Source: Ardenticatenaceae bacterium (lineage in GTDB: Bacteria; Chloroflexota; Anaerolineae; Promineifilales; Promineifilaceae). From it: 64,000 nt of DNA. A model generated the notes under the pieces. The model saw only the letters and a program-made list of their open reading frames with translations. It was not told where the DNA came from and did no database searches. Shown piece by piece: positions 53,631 to 62,486 of the stretch. The stretch is taken from assembly GCA_020634565.1 (NCBI GenBank), contig JACKBN010000004.1, positions 248,001-312,000 on the forward strand, in the 5' to 3' direction. The first letter of the stretch is position 1, and each line of letters begins with the position of its first letter. Both the position numbers and the translations under genes were made by a program.

Positions 53631-53659
53631 TTGACGGCCGTTTCCCGCCCAGCTATAAT
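53631..53659 (+). promoter_or_regulatory. serS promoter, -35 overlapping ACGGCCGT
   Basis: TTGACG (53631-53636), 17-bp spacer, TATAAT (53654-53659). The octamer ACGGCCGT (53634-53641) shares the ACG of the -35. The ISAs1 target duplication ends at 53622, so the promoter was just spared. Confidence 0.75.
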
Positions 53660-53718
53660 GCCCAGCAACAAGATACACACCGACGATGACAGAGACAAGT
53701 ACGGCCGTATCAATCCCC

Positions 53719-53943
53719 AGAGAGTTCGCGGACGGTGCAAGCGAATGATTGGCCAGCCAGAAATCCACTCTAGAGTCGCTGCCGAAACAAGGCAAGCCGG
53801 GTCAGCCCGTTACAGCTTTTTGAGATCAGTAATCGGTAGGTCGGTAAACGGTAAAAAACCGTTCACCGCTTACGGATAACCGGTAAACCCAGGTGGCACC
53901 ACGGGCCCCCTCGTCCTGGATAATCAGACGAGGGGGCTTTTTA
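53719..53943 (+). promoter_or_regulatory. T-box riboswitch of serS
   Basis: Stem I starts AGAGAG and has the distal motif GGACGGTGCAAGCG. The specifier side reads AAATCCACTCTAGAG, with TCC (Ser) at 53764-53766 as the likely specifier. The T-box core AGGTGGCACCACGGG lies at 53891-53905. A terminator follows: GCCCCCTCGTC (53905-53915) pairing with GACGAGGGGGC (53927-53937), then TTTTT. Uncharged tRNA-Ser should stabilise the antiterminator and turn on serS. Specifier assignment is supported by the downstream gene. Confidence 0.88.
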
Positions 53944-53963
53944 TTTTCTGATGGAGGTTTGTG

Positions 53964-54056
53964 ATGAGACAAATGATGCCCAAACCAGCACGATGGACGC
54001 GAAACGGCCGTTTTGCCACCGCCGCCACCTCCATATCTCGTTGCCACATACATTGA
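53964..54056 (+). CDS. Possible 30-codon ORF between T-box and serS
   Basis: ATG 53964 with GGAGG 7 bp upstream, 30 codons (MRQMMPKPARWTRNGRF...), stop at 54054-54056. It contains an ACGGCCGT copy (54003). It could be a real small peptide, a translated leader, or chance; composition is basic with no recognisable motif. Confidence 0.25.
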   Translation: MRQMMPKPARWTRNGRFATAATSISRCHIH

Positions 54057-54157
54057 CCAAACTTTACCAATCGTAATGAAAGCAAAGCGCACGCCAGTTA
54101 CCGACTACTTTACCTCTGGCCTCCGCGCCTTTGTGTTAAAAATCTTAGGAGAACCTG

Positions 54158-55519
54158 ATGTTAGACATTAACTTGATTCGTGAAAAACCAGAGTGGGTCA
54201 AAGAACAAATCGCCAAGCGCAATGCCGAAGCCCCCATTGACCAGATTTTGGCCGATGACGGCCGTCGCCGTGAGATTTTGCAGGAAGTCGAAGCCCTGCG
54301 CCAGCAGCGCAACAGCACCTCCAAAGAGATTGGGCGGCTGATGGGCACTCTCAAGAAAAAAGAGGCAGAGCTAAAGCGCACCGAGGCCGGGCCAGCTGCC
54401 GATGCCTTGAAAGCTGAGGTTGAAGCGTTGGCGGTTCAGGCTGAGGAGGCCAAAGATGCCCCGCGCAAAATCGGCGAGCAAATTGCCGTGTTCGATGAGG
54501 AACTGCGTGAAGTGGAAACGCGCCTGAACGAAAATCTGCTCTGGGTGCCGAACCTGACCCACGAAAGTGTCCCCGTCGGCCCGGATGAGGCGCACAACGT
54601 CTTCCACGAACCGCAAGGCGCGCCCGAGCCGCAGTTCGATTTTGAGCCGAAGCCGCACTGGGATTTGGGCACTGACCTGGACATTATCGACTTTGAGCGG
54701 GGCGTGAAGCTGAGCGGCAGCCGCTTTTACGTGCTGCGCGGGGCTGGGGCGCGTTTGCAGCGGGCGCTCATCCAATTCATGCTCAACACGCATCTGGAAA
54801 AACATGGCTTTACTGAGATTTACCCGCCGTTTATGGTGCGCTCGTATGTCTTTGAAGGCGCGGGCCAACTGCCCAAATTCTTCGACAACATCTACCGCGA
54901 CGCCGAGGAAGATTTCATGTGGCTGGGTACGGCCGAAATTGCCCTCACCAGCCTGCACCGCGACGAAATTCTGGATGAAGCTGATCTGCCGCTGAAGTAC
55001 GTCGCCTACACCCCCTGCTGGCGGCGCGAGAAGATGAGCGCGGGCAAGGACGTGCGCGGCATCAAGCGGGGCCACCAGTTCGACAAGGTGGAGATGTACC
55101 AGTTTGTCCATCCAGACAAAAGCTATGAAGTGCTGGAAGATATGAAGCAGTACGCCCAAGACATCTGCGACGCGCTGGGGTTCCGCTACCGCTTTGTGGA
55201 TTTGGCGACGGGCGATGTGGGCTTTTCGATGGCCAAGACGCACGACATTGAGGTGTGGGCGGCTGGCTGCGGCGAATGGCTAGAGGTCAGCTCGATCAGC
55301 AATGCGGAAGATTTCCAGGCGCGGCGCTCAAACATCAAATACCGGCCCACGGAAGGCGGCAAGCTGCAATATCCACACACACTCAACGCCAGTGGCCTGG
55401 CGCTGCCCCGCGTGATGATTGCCATCATGGAGAACAATCAGCAGGCAGATGGATCGATTGTGGTGCCAGAGGTGTTACGGCCGTATATGGGCGGCCTAGA
55501 GGTGATTAAACCGGACTAG
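54158..55519 (+). CDS. serS: Seryl-tRNA synthetase
   Basis: 453 residues, somewhat longer than the common ~425. The N-terminal long coiled-coil arm (about 30-110, LRQQRNSTSKEIGRLMGTLKK) binds tRNA-Ser. In the core, motif 2 is TPCWRREKMSAGKDVRGIKRGHQFDKVEMY; motif 3 LNASGLALPRVMIAIMENNQ. Class II aminoacyl-tRNA synthetase charging Ser (and Sec). AGGAGAACCTG precedes the ATG. Expression should be under T-box control from the leader upstream. Confidence 0.96.
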   Translation: MLDINLIREKPEWVKEQIAKRNAEAPIDQILADDGRRREILQEVEALRQQRNSTSKEIGRLMGTLKKKEAELKRTEAGPAADALKAEVEALAVQAEEAKDAPRKIGEQIAVFDEELREVETRLNENLLWVPNLTHESVPVGPDEAHNVFHEPQGAPEPQFDFEPKPHWDLGTDLDIIDFERGVKLSGSRFYVLRGAGARLQRALIQFMLNTHLEKHGFTEIYPPFMVRSYVFEGAGQLPKFFDNIYRDAEEDFMWLGTAEIALTSLHRDEILDEADLPLKYVAYTPCWRREKMSAGKDVRGIKRGHQFDKVEMYQFVHPDKSYEVLEDMKQYAQDICDALGFRYRFVDLATGDVGFSMAKTHDIEVWAAGCGEWLEVSSISNAEDFQARRSNIKYRPTEGGKLQYPHTLNASGLALPRVMIAIMENNQQADGSIVVPEVLRPYMGGLEVIKPD

Positions 55520-55525
55520 CAAAAC

Positions 55526-55605
55526 TGTCATTCCGAATCCCCGCAGGGGTGAGGAATCTTTTGATCAGGTAAGTCGAAAGATTCCTCATTTCATTCGGAA
55601 TGACA
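55526..55605. repeat. TGTCATTCCGAAT...ATTCGGAATGACA inverted repeat
   Basis: Outer arms TGTCATTCCGAAT/ATTCGGAATGACA and inner GAGGAATCTT/AAAGATTCCTC, between converging serS and the glycosyltransferase gene. A half copy of the TAATTG repeat abuts it (55606-55620). Confidence 0.8.
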
Positions 55606-55606
55606 A

Positions 55607-56884
55607 TTACTCAATTACCAATTCCCCCGCCACAACTTCCTCATAAACTGCCATCATCCGGTCTACGATGTTGGGCCAGGCATAATGACGGGCGTGCTCG
55701 CGGGCCTGCTGGCCCATTTGTTGGCGGCATTCTTTGTTGGAGAGCATTTCGTAGATGCGGGCAGCCAGCGCTTCGGGATCGCGGCTGGGCACGTGAAAGC
55801 CCGTTACGCCGTGCTTCACCAAATGCGCCAAACCACCCACTTCCGAGGCGATGACTGGCGTGCCCACCGCCATTGCTTCCAAGGCGACCATGCCAAAGCT
55901 TTCATAATGCGAGGGCATAACGACCATTTCCGCTGCGGCGTAATAGTTGGGCAGCAAATCCTGATCTTTGGCCCCCAAGAAAGTGACCAAATCGTGAATA
56001 TCCAAATCATGGCGCAGCTGTTGCAGGCGGGCCATTTCTTCGTCTAAATCGTCGGCCCACGGGTCGCCGCCGATGATGGCCATACAGGCATTGTGCAGCA
56101 CTTCTGGGCGGCGCTCCTGAATGAGTGCCATGGCGCGCAGCATCGTGTCGATGCCTTTGAGGGGCTCGATGCGCCCGGCGAAGAGGATGTTGGTGTCGCC
56201 ACAGGGGATGCCAACGCGCTTTTTGGCCGTCTCTTTAATGATGGGCTGGAACCGCTCCAAATCCACACCAGGCGGGATGATAGCGATTTTGGCGGGATCG
56301 GCGTCGTATAGTTCTTGCAGTTGCGCTTCTTCGGCAGGGGTGGCGGCGATGAGCTTGTCAGCCAGGGCCATCACTTTGTATTCCCCGGCGAGACGTGCGT
56401 CTGAGGCGCGTTGGCTGTCGCTTTGGGCGATCTGGTTTTTCATGTGGCCCAGGGTGTGGAACATGTGAACGATGGGCACCTGCCAGGCCGCGCGCAGCTT
56501 GTCGGCCACGAGGCCAGAGAGCCAATAGTGGCTGTGAATGAGGTCGTACTCGATGTTTTCGCTGGCGGCAAAGGCGAGGACGCCTGCTGTGAATTCCTCC
56601 AGGTAATCGCCAACCTGATCGACCGGGATTGGTTTTTCGGGGCCAGCGACGATGTGGATGACGCGGCCACCGTTGCCCAGATCGTGCACGATGCGGGGGG
56701 CGCAATCATCTTGGGAGCGGGTGAAGACATCGACGAGGATGCCTTGCCGCCCCAACTCGCGACTAAAGTCGCGCACGTAGACGTTCATGCCACCGGTTTT
56801 TTTACCGCCGAGCATGGCCAGCGGGCAGGTGTGCACGCTGAGCATGGCGATACGCTTGATTTTGGGTGTGGCTGCTTGGGTCAT
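55607..56884 (-). CDS. GT4-family glycosyltransferase (sucrose-P-synthase/MshA-like)
   Basis: 425 residues. GT-B fold: N-terminal GGMNVYVRDFSRELGRQG acceptor domain, DLIHSHYWLSGLVADKL, then the nucleotide-sugar site LFAGRIEPLKGIDTMLRAM, and the E-x7-E motif in SHYESFGMVALEAMAVGTPVIASEVGGL. It transfers a sugar from a nucleotide donor; MshA-like and sucrose-phosphate-synthase-like members cannot be told apart here. Start at ATG 56884, below the GATTGGACCA repeat. Confidence 0.9.
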   Translation of the reverse strand: MTQAATPKIKRIAMLSVHTCPLAMLGGKKTGGMNVYVRDFSRELGRQGILVDVFTRSQDDCAPRIVHDLGNGGRVIHIVAGPEKPIPVDQVGDYLEEFTAGVLAFAASENIEYDLIHSHYWLSGLVADKLRAAWQVPIVHMFHTLGHMKNQIAQSDSQRASDARLAGEYKVMALADKLIAATPAEEAQLQELYDADPAKIAIIPPGVDLERFQPIIKETAKKRVGIPCGDTNILFAGRIEPLKGIDTMLRAMALIQERRPEVLHNACMAIIGGDPWADDLDEEMARLQQLRHDLDIHDLVTFLGAKDQDLLPNYYAAAEMVVMPSHYESFGMVALEAMAVGTPVIASEVGGLAHLVKHGVTGFHVPSRDPEALAARIYEMLSNKECRQQMGQQAREHARHYAWPNIVDRMMAVYEEVVAGELVIE

Positions 56885-56908
56885 TTTTGTTTGATCCTTG
56901 TTTTTCGA

Positions 56909-56963
56909 GATTGGACCATTTTGTTCAAAACCAATTTTCAACAGATGTGAAAATGGTCCAATC
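56909..56963 (-). repeat. GATTGGACCA inverted repeat, copy 3
   Basis: GATTGGACCATTTT (56909-56922) and AAAATGGTCCAATC (56950-56963), 55 bp. It begins 2 bp after the stop of the minus-strand GNAT gene and ends 24 bp before the glycosyltransferase ATG. Confidence 0.8.
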
Positions 56964-56965
56964 TT

Positions 56966-57970
56966 TTAAGAAGCTGGTTCCAGGTGAATTCGGTAGATGG
57001 TGGTGTCTTCTGCGCCGAAGCGATATTTGTAGGTTTCGTTGCCGCGCAGGAAGTCGAAAGTGGTACGGCCGTTTTCAATGGCATACTCAATCGCTTTGGC
57101 AGTGATTACCACGCCCAGGCTGAGCGCGCCAAACAGGGCGGGGTCCAGGCCGGAGTTGTAGACCCAGATGCGATCGTTGTAGTCAAAGTTGAACAGACCG
57201 GCCGCTTTTTTGCCGCGTACCTCGATGAAGATCAAATTGAGCGTGCCCGCTTTTTGGGCGGCGCGGGCGGCATCGTAAAAGACGGCGCGACGGCCGTCGT
57301 TGAGCCAGTCTCGTTTTTCGAAGGTGCTTTTTTGCAGCAGGTCGAGGAAGTCGGTAACGGCCGTATCAATATCATCGTCTGGTCCTATCACCACCAGTTC
57401 CGCATCGGCCCCTTGGGCGCGGCGCAGCTTGCGCTGAATTTCACGCCGCTGTTTGCTGTCGATACCGTCGAGGTAGGCGTCGAATGTGTCGGCCAAATGG
57501 ATCACCGGGCACACTTCATTAACGGTTTCATTAAACAAAAAGCCTCTCCGTTGCGCTTCTTTTTCTAAGATGATGCGCGAGGGGGAGGCTTCGGGGATGT
57601 TGCATAACTGGATGCTGTCCCATTGGGGAAACCCATCGCTACACAAACAGTCCAGAATGGCTTGCCAGGCGGCTTCGGCATGTTCGGCCGAGACGATCAG
57701 GTCCAGGTAATCGGTTTCTTCGATGCAGCCATTGAAATGGATGACGCCGTCCACGTTGTACAGGCAGGCGATGGCCAGCAATTCTTGTTGCTCGTTGCGG
57801 ACGGTGATGGTGTGGAGACGGCCGTTTTCTGGATGCAAATGGGTCCACCACGCTTGTTGGTAGGCCAGGGTTTGGAAAGGTGTGTCGGTAATGCCGCGTT
57901 GGGCCAAATCGTCCCATTCAGCGGCCAGCTGGGTAAAAACCTCGCTTCCATTTATCAATTCTGTAATCAT
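56966..57970 (-). CDS. GNAT_6 / CelD-BcsL-type acetyltransferase-like protein
   Basis: 334 residues. CelD/BioF2-like double GNAT layout: N-terminal WDDLAQRGITDTPFQTLAYQQAWW, central KQRREIQRKLRRAQG, C-terminal IFIEVRGKKAAGLFNFDYNDRIWVYNSGLDP and TTFDFLRGNETYKYRFGA. Such proteins are often in polysaccharide or lipid loci and add acyl groups to sugars. Adjacency to the glycosyltransferase, in the same orientation with only a repeat between, fits a small envelope-modification pair (inference). Confidence 0.82.
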   Translation of the reverse strand: MITELINGSEVFTQLAAEWDDLAQRGITDTPFQTLAYQQAWWTHLHPENGRLHTITVRNEQQELLAIACLYNVDGVIHFNGCIEETDYLDLIVSAEHAEAAWQAILDCLCSDGFPQWDSIQLCNIPEASPSRIILEKEAQRRGFLFNETVNEVCPVIHLADTFDAYLDGIDSKQRREIQRKLRRAQGADAELVVIGPDDDIDTAVTDFLDLLQKSTFEKRDWLNDGRRAVFYDAARAAQKAGTLNLIFIEVRGKKAAGLFNFDYNDRIWVYNSGLDPALFGALSLGVVITAKAIEYAIENGRTTFDFLRGNETYKYRFGAEDTTIYRIHLEPAS

Positions 57971-58093
57971 TCTCGCGCGAAAAGTCCTTTGTCTATCTGT
58001 TATGAGATGGATGCAGTCTTAACTGTACTGCAAAAAAATAAATAATTTGTTGGCGTGTACGAGTTGTTTGTTTTCTCTGCCCCGTATAGGTTC

Positions 58094-58121
58094 ATTATAG
58101 CGTGGGGCTGACAAGTTACAA
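58094..58121 (-). promoter_or_regulatory. Candidate promoter for the GNAT-glycosyltransferase pair
   Basis: On the minus strand TTGTAA (58116-58121), 16-bp spacer, TATAAT (58094-58099), about 124 bp before ATG 57970. The rest of the 348-bp gap 57971-58318 shows only the terminator of the next gene. Confidence 0.45.
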
Positions 58122-58262
58122 CGAACGGGTTTGCTGCTTCCTTAGCAACTGTTCACAAAGCAGGTGTGTGGCCCATATGCGTTGAAATTGGAAGCCATCA
58201 GATTTGATGGTATGAGGAAGGGGATTCTTACGCGGAAAAAGATGTGGCGGGGGGGTGAAGAA

Positions 58263-58306
58263 AAGTGGAAGCGGAGATGTTCATTAAGCATTCTTCCATC
58301 TCCGCT
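58263..58306 (-). terminator. Terminator of the lipoprotein gene
   Basis: AGCGGAGATG (58270-58279) pairs with CATCTCCGCT (58297-58306). On the minus strand the hairpin is followed by TCCACTTTTC. It lies 12 bp past the stop codon. Confidence 0.65.
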
Positions 58307-58318
58307 CCCGCTTTTTTG

Positions 58319-59557
58319 TTAGGGCAGGTTGAGTTCGGCTACCTGGGTGGCGGTACGGCCGTTCACGTCCAGATGGTAAATCCCTTGGGCGTCGGTTTCT
58401 GCACAAATCCAGATGATATTGGCCTCCAGCGTGCCATCATCAAGCCATTCGCCTGGTTGGGGTTCGTACGGACCATCGCCTGGACCCCAAAGGCTGGGCT
58501 GTGGCCGTGAATTGGCCACTTCGGCAAAGCCGGTGAAATCGGCCAGGCTGATCAGGTTGGCGCGCTGATACGTTGACGTTAGCTCCATGATGTGCAGCTC
58601 TGCATCCAGTCCACAGGCATCGCCAAAGAGCGTGCCAGAATAGAGGGCCAGATAACGGCCGTCTGGCGAGACCACGGGCGTATGCAAATTTTCATCGGTT
58701 GTTGCCAATTGATATTTTTGGCCGGAGATGACATTTTGCAGCCATAGATTGTGGCGCAAGCCCAGCGTGCCGGGCAGCTCGGCATTCACTACGATTTGCT
58801 CACTGTACACAATGCCCTGTCCACCGGGCAGCCAGGCTAGGTCCACGATGTCGCCAAATGATTCCCAGGCCGTTGTGGTGCCATCGACGCGGCGCAGCAC
58901 CAATGTTTTGTGGTCCTGCACGGCAGCCGTGAAGCCGGTGTTCGGCTCCACAACGGGGCCGACTGTGTTGGCTGGGATCGTATGTTCGGCGCTGGCCAGT
59001 TCAATGCCATTTACCTTTAGCACGACGCGGTAATTTCCTGGCGCCAGATTCGGTTCATAATCGTAGACGAAGATGTCCTGCACACGGCCGTTTGCGCCAT
59101 ACTTGGTCATATCCCATGCTTCGCTGCGCTCCAGCCAGGGTGCGCCATTGAAATACCATACCCGCTCCAGCTGGTCAGCGGCAGTCATGCCGGCATAATC
59201 CCACACCGCGTACAGTTCGTCGGTGGTGATGGGGTTGTACGGCTGCGGCCAACCTGCGCTGAGGCTGGCCCGATTGGGCAGCAGCGTCAGATTGCTAAAC
59301 TGCGGATTAGAGGCCGGTGGTTGGTTAGAAACGGCCGTTGGTTCTGGCGGTACGGCCGTTGCGGCTGTGGTGGGAACGGCCGTTGCCTCAACCGGTACAG
59401 ACGTTGCTGCCGTCAGCGTGGGTGTCGGTTCGATGGCGCTGCCGGTGGCTTCCGTTGTCGGTATCAAGGGGGGCAGCGTGGGTGCGTCGTCCGGTGCTGG
59501 CAGGCAAGCGGCCAGCAGCAGAATAAACGTTAAGGGAAGAAATAGATATTTTTTCAT
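58319..59557 (-). CDS. Lipoprotein with beta-propeller-like domain
   Basis: 412 residues. Lipobox LLLAAC, then a ~60-residue Thr/Pro/Ala-rich linker. A middle beta region (about 90-200) precedes a TolB/WD40-like segment with VDLAWLPGGQGIVYSEQ and TPVVSPDGRYLALYSG. No enzymatic motif. Three ACGGCCGT copies fall within 53 bp of the linker (59331, 59352 and 59376), each read as T-A-V. A terminator-like hairpin sits directly upstream of its start. Confidence 0.75.
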   Translation of the reverse strand: MKKYLFLPLTFILLLAACLPAPDDAPTLPPLIPTTEATGSAIEPTPTLTAATSVPVEATAVPTTAATAVPPEPTAVSNQPPASNPQFSNLTLLPNRASLSAGWPQPYNPITTDELYAVWDYAGMTAADQLERVWYFNGAPWLERSEAWDMTKYGANGRVQDIFVYDYEPNLAPGNYRVVLKVNGIELASAEHTIPANTVGPVVEPNTGFTAAVQDHKTLVLRRVDGTTTAWESFGDIVDLAWLPGGQGIVYSEQIVVNAELPGTLGLRHNLWLQNVISGQKYQLATTDENLHTPVVSPDGRYLALYSGTLFGDACGLDAELHIMELTSTYQRANLISLADFTGFAEVANSRPQPSLWGPGDGPYEPQPGEWLDDGTLEANIIWICAETDAQGIYHLDVNGRTATQVAELNLP

Positions 59558-59568
59558 GATCGATGCTC

Positions 59569-59598
59569 CAAAAAAAGAGCGGCTTTTGTACAGCCGCT
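59569..59598 (-). terminator. Hairpin with U-tract just upstream of the lipoprotein gene
   Basis: On the minus strand AGCGGC (59593-59598) pairs with GCCGCT (59578-59583), followed by CTTTTTTT. It is 11 bp before the lipoprotein ATG and 188 bp after the DMT transporter stop. It may end the transporter message or attenuate the lipoprotein gene. Confidence 0.6.
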
Positions 59599-59785
59599 GA
59601 TGAATAAACTGTTCTATTCATCTTGCCAGAGATGGGAGTGAAGTAATGTACGGCCGTACGACTAAATGCCTACTGTGGCGTGAAGGAGACGAAAATTAGC
59701 AGGGGGGATGTAAGGAATTACAGTAAAAAATATGAGGGTTTGTGTCGGATCATTGAGGGGAAACGGCCGTTTAAGCAGCTTGCTA

Positions 59786-60781
59786 TTACTTTTTCGGCAA
59801 AAAACGGCGCCACAAAAATTGCCACCAGTCGATGAAGCGGGGCACCCCTTTTTCAAAACGGACAAGGAAGATGCTTACCAGCAAAACGGCCGCGCCCAGC
59901 CACTGCACCAATGTCAGCCGCTCACCCAGGAAAACGGCCGCAATCGCAATTGTCACCACCACTTCAAACACGCCCAGCAGCGCCGTCTGGATGCTGCCCA
60001 TTGCCTTGACCCCCAAAAACAGGGTCAACCGCGAGAGTGCCGTTACCAGCGCCATAAGGCCAATCGCCTCCCAGCCTTCCGTGCTGACCTGACCCAAATC
60101 GACGGGGGCAAAAAACCAGGCGACGGTGACCACCATTGCCATGGCGGTGATGGCATATAGCGTCATGGTGGGGGCGGGGATGTCCATCATGATGCGCTGG
60201 CTTAGCACTAGCTGCACGGCGTAGGTAATGGCCGCAAACAGCATCATGCCCACGCCCAGCCAATCAGCCGGGCCAGTACCACCCCGTGTCAGCAAATAAA
60301 TCGCGCCAATGGTGAGGAGTGTGCGAATGAGGGTAAGTAAAGAAATGGTGTGCCCAGCCAACCGCAAAAAAACGGTGACAAACACCAGGTAGCTAATATT
60401 GACCAACTGCCCCAATGAGGCATCAATGCGGGTAAGGCTGGTGTAGAAGAAGATGGAGCCAAGGCCGTTAATGGCCCCAGCGATCATGCTGCTAATGACG
60501 GCTGGCAGAGAACTACGCACAAGTTCTCGTTTGAACAGGAGCATGCTTGTCCACAAAAAAACGGCCGCAATGACCGTCCTAAAGGCAACCACTGTGAGAA
60601 CATTGACTCCTGCTGCGTAGGCTACCTTGGCCAGAATCGGCACGATCCCCAGGAAAAGGGGGGAAAGTAGCCCCCACAGCAAACCTAGCTGCCATTGATT
60701 TTGTTGGCTGCTATTTGCCTGCTCATTCTTCTCTTCTGAGGGAGCAGGTGCTGCCTGCCTTTCGCTCGAGGGGGTCGCCAT
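59786..60781 (-). CDS. EamA/DMT-family transporter
   Basis: 331 residues. A charged, Gln/Ser-rich N-terminal tail (about 1-30) is followed by ten membrane spans in two EamA repeats (each ~135 residues, e.g. FRTVIAAVFLWTSMLL and TALLGVFEVVVTIAIAAVFLGERLTLVQWLGAAVLL). Drug/metabolite exporter fold; substrate unknown. GGAGAATC before ATG 60781 decides the start; an upstream in-frame codon has none. Confidence 0.88.
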   Translation of the reverse strand: MATPSSERQAAPAPSEEKNEQANSSQQNQWQLGLLWGLLSPLFLGIVPILAKVAYAAGVNVLTVVAFRTVIAAVFLWTSMLLFKRELVRSSLPAVISSMIAGAINGLGSIFFYTSLTRIDASLGQLVNISYLVFVTVFLRLAGHTISLLTLIRTLLTIGAIYLLTRGGTGPADWLGVGMMLFAAITYAVQLVLSQRIMMDIPAPTMTLYAITAMAMVVTVAWFFAPVDLGQVSTEGWEAIGLMALVTALSRLTLFLGVKAMGSIQTALLGVFEVVVTIAIAAVFLGERLTLVQWLGAAVLLVSIFLVRFEKGVPRFIDWWQFLWRRFLPKK

Positions 60782-61012
60782 GATTCTCCGTGCGCTGTTA
60801 AGCAAACGATGTTCCTGGTTCGATACTTCGTTTGCCTGGGATGTTTATTTTTTAATTGTGTGAGCAATCAGGTGGATTGGCAAGAATTCAAAGATTTTTT
60901 CAGGTGAGCAAATGGCGGAGATCGTTCCAGGCTAAACAAGCCTGATTTACCCTCATTTGCTCAAGTAAAGGCCAAATTTAAACACAAAACTTTTTGGCTT
61001 TCACATAAACGC

Positions 61013-62281
61013 TTAAAGTTTGGCTGGTTGCTTTACGTGCTCTAGTGGCAACAGAATGTGAAAAGTGCTTCCAGGGAACTGATCTAAATCGCGACGTTCG
61101 CTTTCTACCCAAACACGGCCGTTGTGTGCTTCCACAATTCCTTTAACAATGGCCAAACCTAACCCAAGGCCACCGCCTTGGAAGGCGAATTTGCTGGTGG
61201 AATGATGTTCAATTGAGCCTAATGTGTAGAACTGGTCAAAAATGCGACGATGTTCGCTGTCTGGAATACCAATACCTGTGTCTTGAATAATCAGGTCTAC
61301 GGTATCACCAACCGACCGACCGACCACAAAGATGCTGCCACCATCTGGTGTGTACTTTATCGCGTTGCTAAAAATATGGTAAATGGCCGACTTCAGCTGC
61401 TCGCCATCTCCCTGGATGATGGGCAGCTTGGTCAGGTCACCAATTTGCACATTGATCTGGCGTTTTTCTAAAACTTCCAGGTACTCTTCAAAAACGTCCT
61501 GCACCACTTCACACAGGCGCACAGGGCCAAGCGCCAAATCCAGGGTGCCAGACGAGATGCGGGCTACCTTGATGATTTCGTTTACTACATCCCGCATGCG
61601 GGTCACACCCAAATTCAGCCCTTCGGCCACACCAGAAACCATTTCCGTCGATAGGTTTTCCTCGGTCTGTTTGACCTGCTCATCGAGCAAATGGGCGTAG
61701 CCGCTGATCAGCGTGAGGGGGGTGCGCAGTTCATGCGATACCATAATGATGAAATCGCTCTTGAGGCGGTCTAGCTCGCGCAGGCGCTTGTTGGCGCTTT
61801 CCAACTCGTGGATTTTGCTTTCCAGCCGCTCTACCAGGTTTTGCGCATGGCGTTGCAGGTGTTCGCTTTTTTCATCGGCTGTGAGTGGATCGGAAAGGCC
61901 GTTTAAATAAGCGCTCACTTGGCCAGGAAAACTGCTGACGTCGATGGGCTTGGTGAGAAATCCTGTGCAGCCAGCGGCCAAAGCCAGTTCGCGGTTCCCG
62001 GCGCTGTGGTTGGCGGTAAGGGCCACAATGGGTGTGTCGGAAAAATTGGGCAAACTGCGCAGACGGGTCGTAATTTCGCGTCCGTCCATGTTGGGCAGAT
62101 TGATATCCATCAAGATGAGGTTGGGGTGGTGTTCACGGGCCATGGAAATGCCCTCCAACCCATCGGCAGCGACGACAACATGGTAGCCTTTGTTATCTAG
62201 CACACGCTGGACAAGACGGCGGCTAGCAGGATCATCTTCTATATACAAGATTTTTGCATTTGGAGATGTTGCTTTGGTCAT
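61013..62281 (-). CDS. Response-regulator/histidine kinase (REC-HisKA-HATPase)
   Basis: 422 residues. REC (about 9-125: YIEDDPAS, LILMDINLPNMDG, ALTAN, LTKPID), a coiled coil, HisKA (DFIIMVSHELRTPLTLISGYA), HATPase (QDTGIGIPDSEHRRIFDQFY, GGGLGLGLAIVKGIV). No membrane span. A receiver at the N-terminus suggests it is driven by another kinase rather than a direct signal. Downstream, on the same strand, of the threonine synthase-REC gene. Confidence 0.93.
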   Translation of the reverse strand: MTKATSPNAKILYIEDDPASRRLVQRVLDNKGYHVVVAADGLEGISMAREHHPNLILMDINLPNMDGREITTRLRSLPNFSDTPIVALTANHSAGNRELALAAGCTGFLTKPIDVSSFPGQVSAYLNGLSDPLTADEKSEHLQRHAQNLVERLESKIHELESANKRLRELDRLKSDFIIMVSHELRTPLTLISGYAHLLDEQVKQTEENLSTEMVSGVAEGLNLGVTRMRDVVNEIIKVARISSGTLDLALGPVRLCEVVQDVFEEYLEVLEKRQINVQIGDLTKLPIIQGDGEQLKSAIYHIFSNAIKYTPDGGSIFVVGRSVGDTVDLIIQDTGIGIPDSEHRRIFDQFYTLGSIEHHSTSKFAFQGGGLGLGLAIVKGIVEAHNGRVWVESERRDLDQFPGSTFHILLPLEHVKQPAKL

Positions 62282-62420
62282 AAAACTATTGATGCTTTGC
62301 TCTAGTTTAGATGCTTACGATTATTGTGCCATACATATTAAGATTTGTGCAATGCACATTGTGGCTTTTAATTGTTATTAGGACAAGTGGATAGAATAAG
62401 GCGTTTGTACTGTAAACGCG

Positions 62421-62460
62421 AAAGAAGGGCAAAATATAGTTCATATTTCACCCTTCTTTT
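62421..62460. terminator. Bidirectional-looking terminator
   Basis: AAAGAAGGG...CCCTTCTTTT hairpin 27 bp past the stop of the threonine synthase-REC gene, with AAATAT/ATATTT inner pairing. Confidence 0.65.
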
Positions 62461-62486
62461 ATGTTTTGGGATTGATCTTCCGTTGT

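Noticed and set aside
58263..58306. Small ORF reading through the terminator hairpin region near 58.3 kb
   Set aside because: It overlaps the hairpin and the antisense of the lipoprotein gene; no independent support.
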